From: Arthrobacter cryoconiti
GTDB lineage: Bacteria; Actinomycetota; Actinomycetes; Actinomycetales; Micrococcaceae
Direction: 5' to 3'
NCBI RefSeq assembly: GCF_020905375.1
Contig: NZ_JAJJBU010000006.1
Coordinates: 62,001 to 126,000 of the forward strand
DNA: 64,000 nt
Shown here: piece after piece, positions 63,948 to 64,000 of the stretch
Layout of the letters: each line of letters starts with the position of its first letter
Numbering within the stretch: the stretch's first letter is position 1
The notes under the pieces: model-generated
Database searches by the model: none
Seen by the model: the letters and a program-made list of their open reading frames with translations, nothing else
Told to the model about the DNA's origin: nothing
Translations under genes and position numbers: made by a program

Positions 63948-64000
63948 ATGACTGAAACCATGAAACTAGATGCGGGCGCCGCGCAGGCGTTGGACCGGGC
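63948..64000 (+). CDS. Partial gene at right edge, function unknown
   Basis: It begins ATG 63948 after an AGGACTAAGG stretch and reads MTETMKLDAGAAQALDR before the window ends. It is divergent from the FecBCD-type operon and may share the control site box 3. Too short to assign. Confidence 0.5.
   Translation, partial: MTETMKLDAGAAQALDR

Noticed and set aside
1-64000. Insertion sequences, prophage genes, CRISPR arrays, integrase or attachment sites
   Set aside because: No transposase, integrase, phage structural gene or regular spacer-repeat pattern was seen; the tRNA-Ser 3' end has no obvious nearby duplicate or integrase.

Overview
The window comes from a high-GC Gram-positive actinobacterium of the Micrococcaceae, most like Arthrobacter or a close relative. 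This rests on the purS-purQ-purL and dnaX-recR clusters, a corynebacterial-type aspartate kinase with a nested beta-subunit start, RNase J, a LytR_C wall-associated protein and several small proteins of actinobacterial type. Genes are dense on both strands. I see no insertion sequence, prophage or CRISPR array. Base and codon use look even by eye.

Layout. 1-2.6 kb: the tail of a CoA-binding protein, an anchored polysaccharide deacetylase and a coupled trio (RibD-like reductase, YjbR-like, DUF1990). 2.7-6.1 kb: purS-purQ-purL on the minus strand. 6.2-8.3 kb: an OhrR-type MarR regulator with a glycosylase-labelled partner, divergent from two small paralogous proteins. 8.3-17.5 kb: ask, an SDR, ilvD, an MmyB-type regulator, recR, dnaX and the SRP RNA gene. 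17.7-26 kb: a small membrane protein, tRNA-Ser(GGA), glutathione peroxidase, a HAD phosphatase, a LytR_C pair, a TetR regulator, hipBA, kynureninase and an MFS exporter. 26-30 kb: two nitrilase-superfamily hydrolases flanking an APC permease, divergent from their likely FadR-type regulator. 32-40 kb: one six-gene operon holding a Fe(III)/sugar-phosphate-type ABC importer, an MFS transporter and a CitA/CitB-type two-component system. 40-47 kb: RNase J, DoxX, an ABC-F ATPase, and ACC deaminase divergent from a GntR regulator. 47-54 kb: a SorC regulator, a heterodimeric ABC exporter, a luciferase-like monooxygenase and a TspO-like protein. 55-64 kb: a metal-handling island with a CopD-CtaG fusion, a copper-type P1B ATPase, a BlaI/CopY repressor with an M56 peptidase, and a FecBCD-type metallophore importer.

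The most interesting system is the right-hand metal island. Near-identical dyads of the form CTACA-N3-(T/C)GTAG lie in front of the CtaG/P-ATPase operon, in front of the BlaI repressor gene, and between the FecBCD-type operon and the partial gene at the right edge. This suggests one BlaI regulon joining copper trafficking to a metallophore or haem importer. Other points of note are a HipA kinase with Asn in place of the catalytic Asp, an ABC exporter with one wholly degenerate ATP site, a true ACC deaminase whose -10 region is covered by a GntR palindrome, and a group of long palindromes placed just 3' of genes (one is a perfect 66-bp palindrome).
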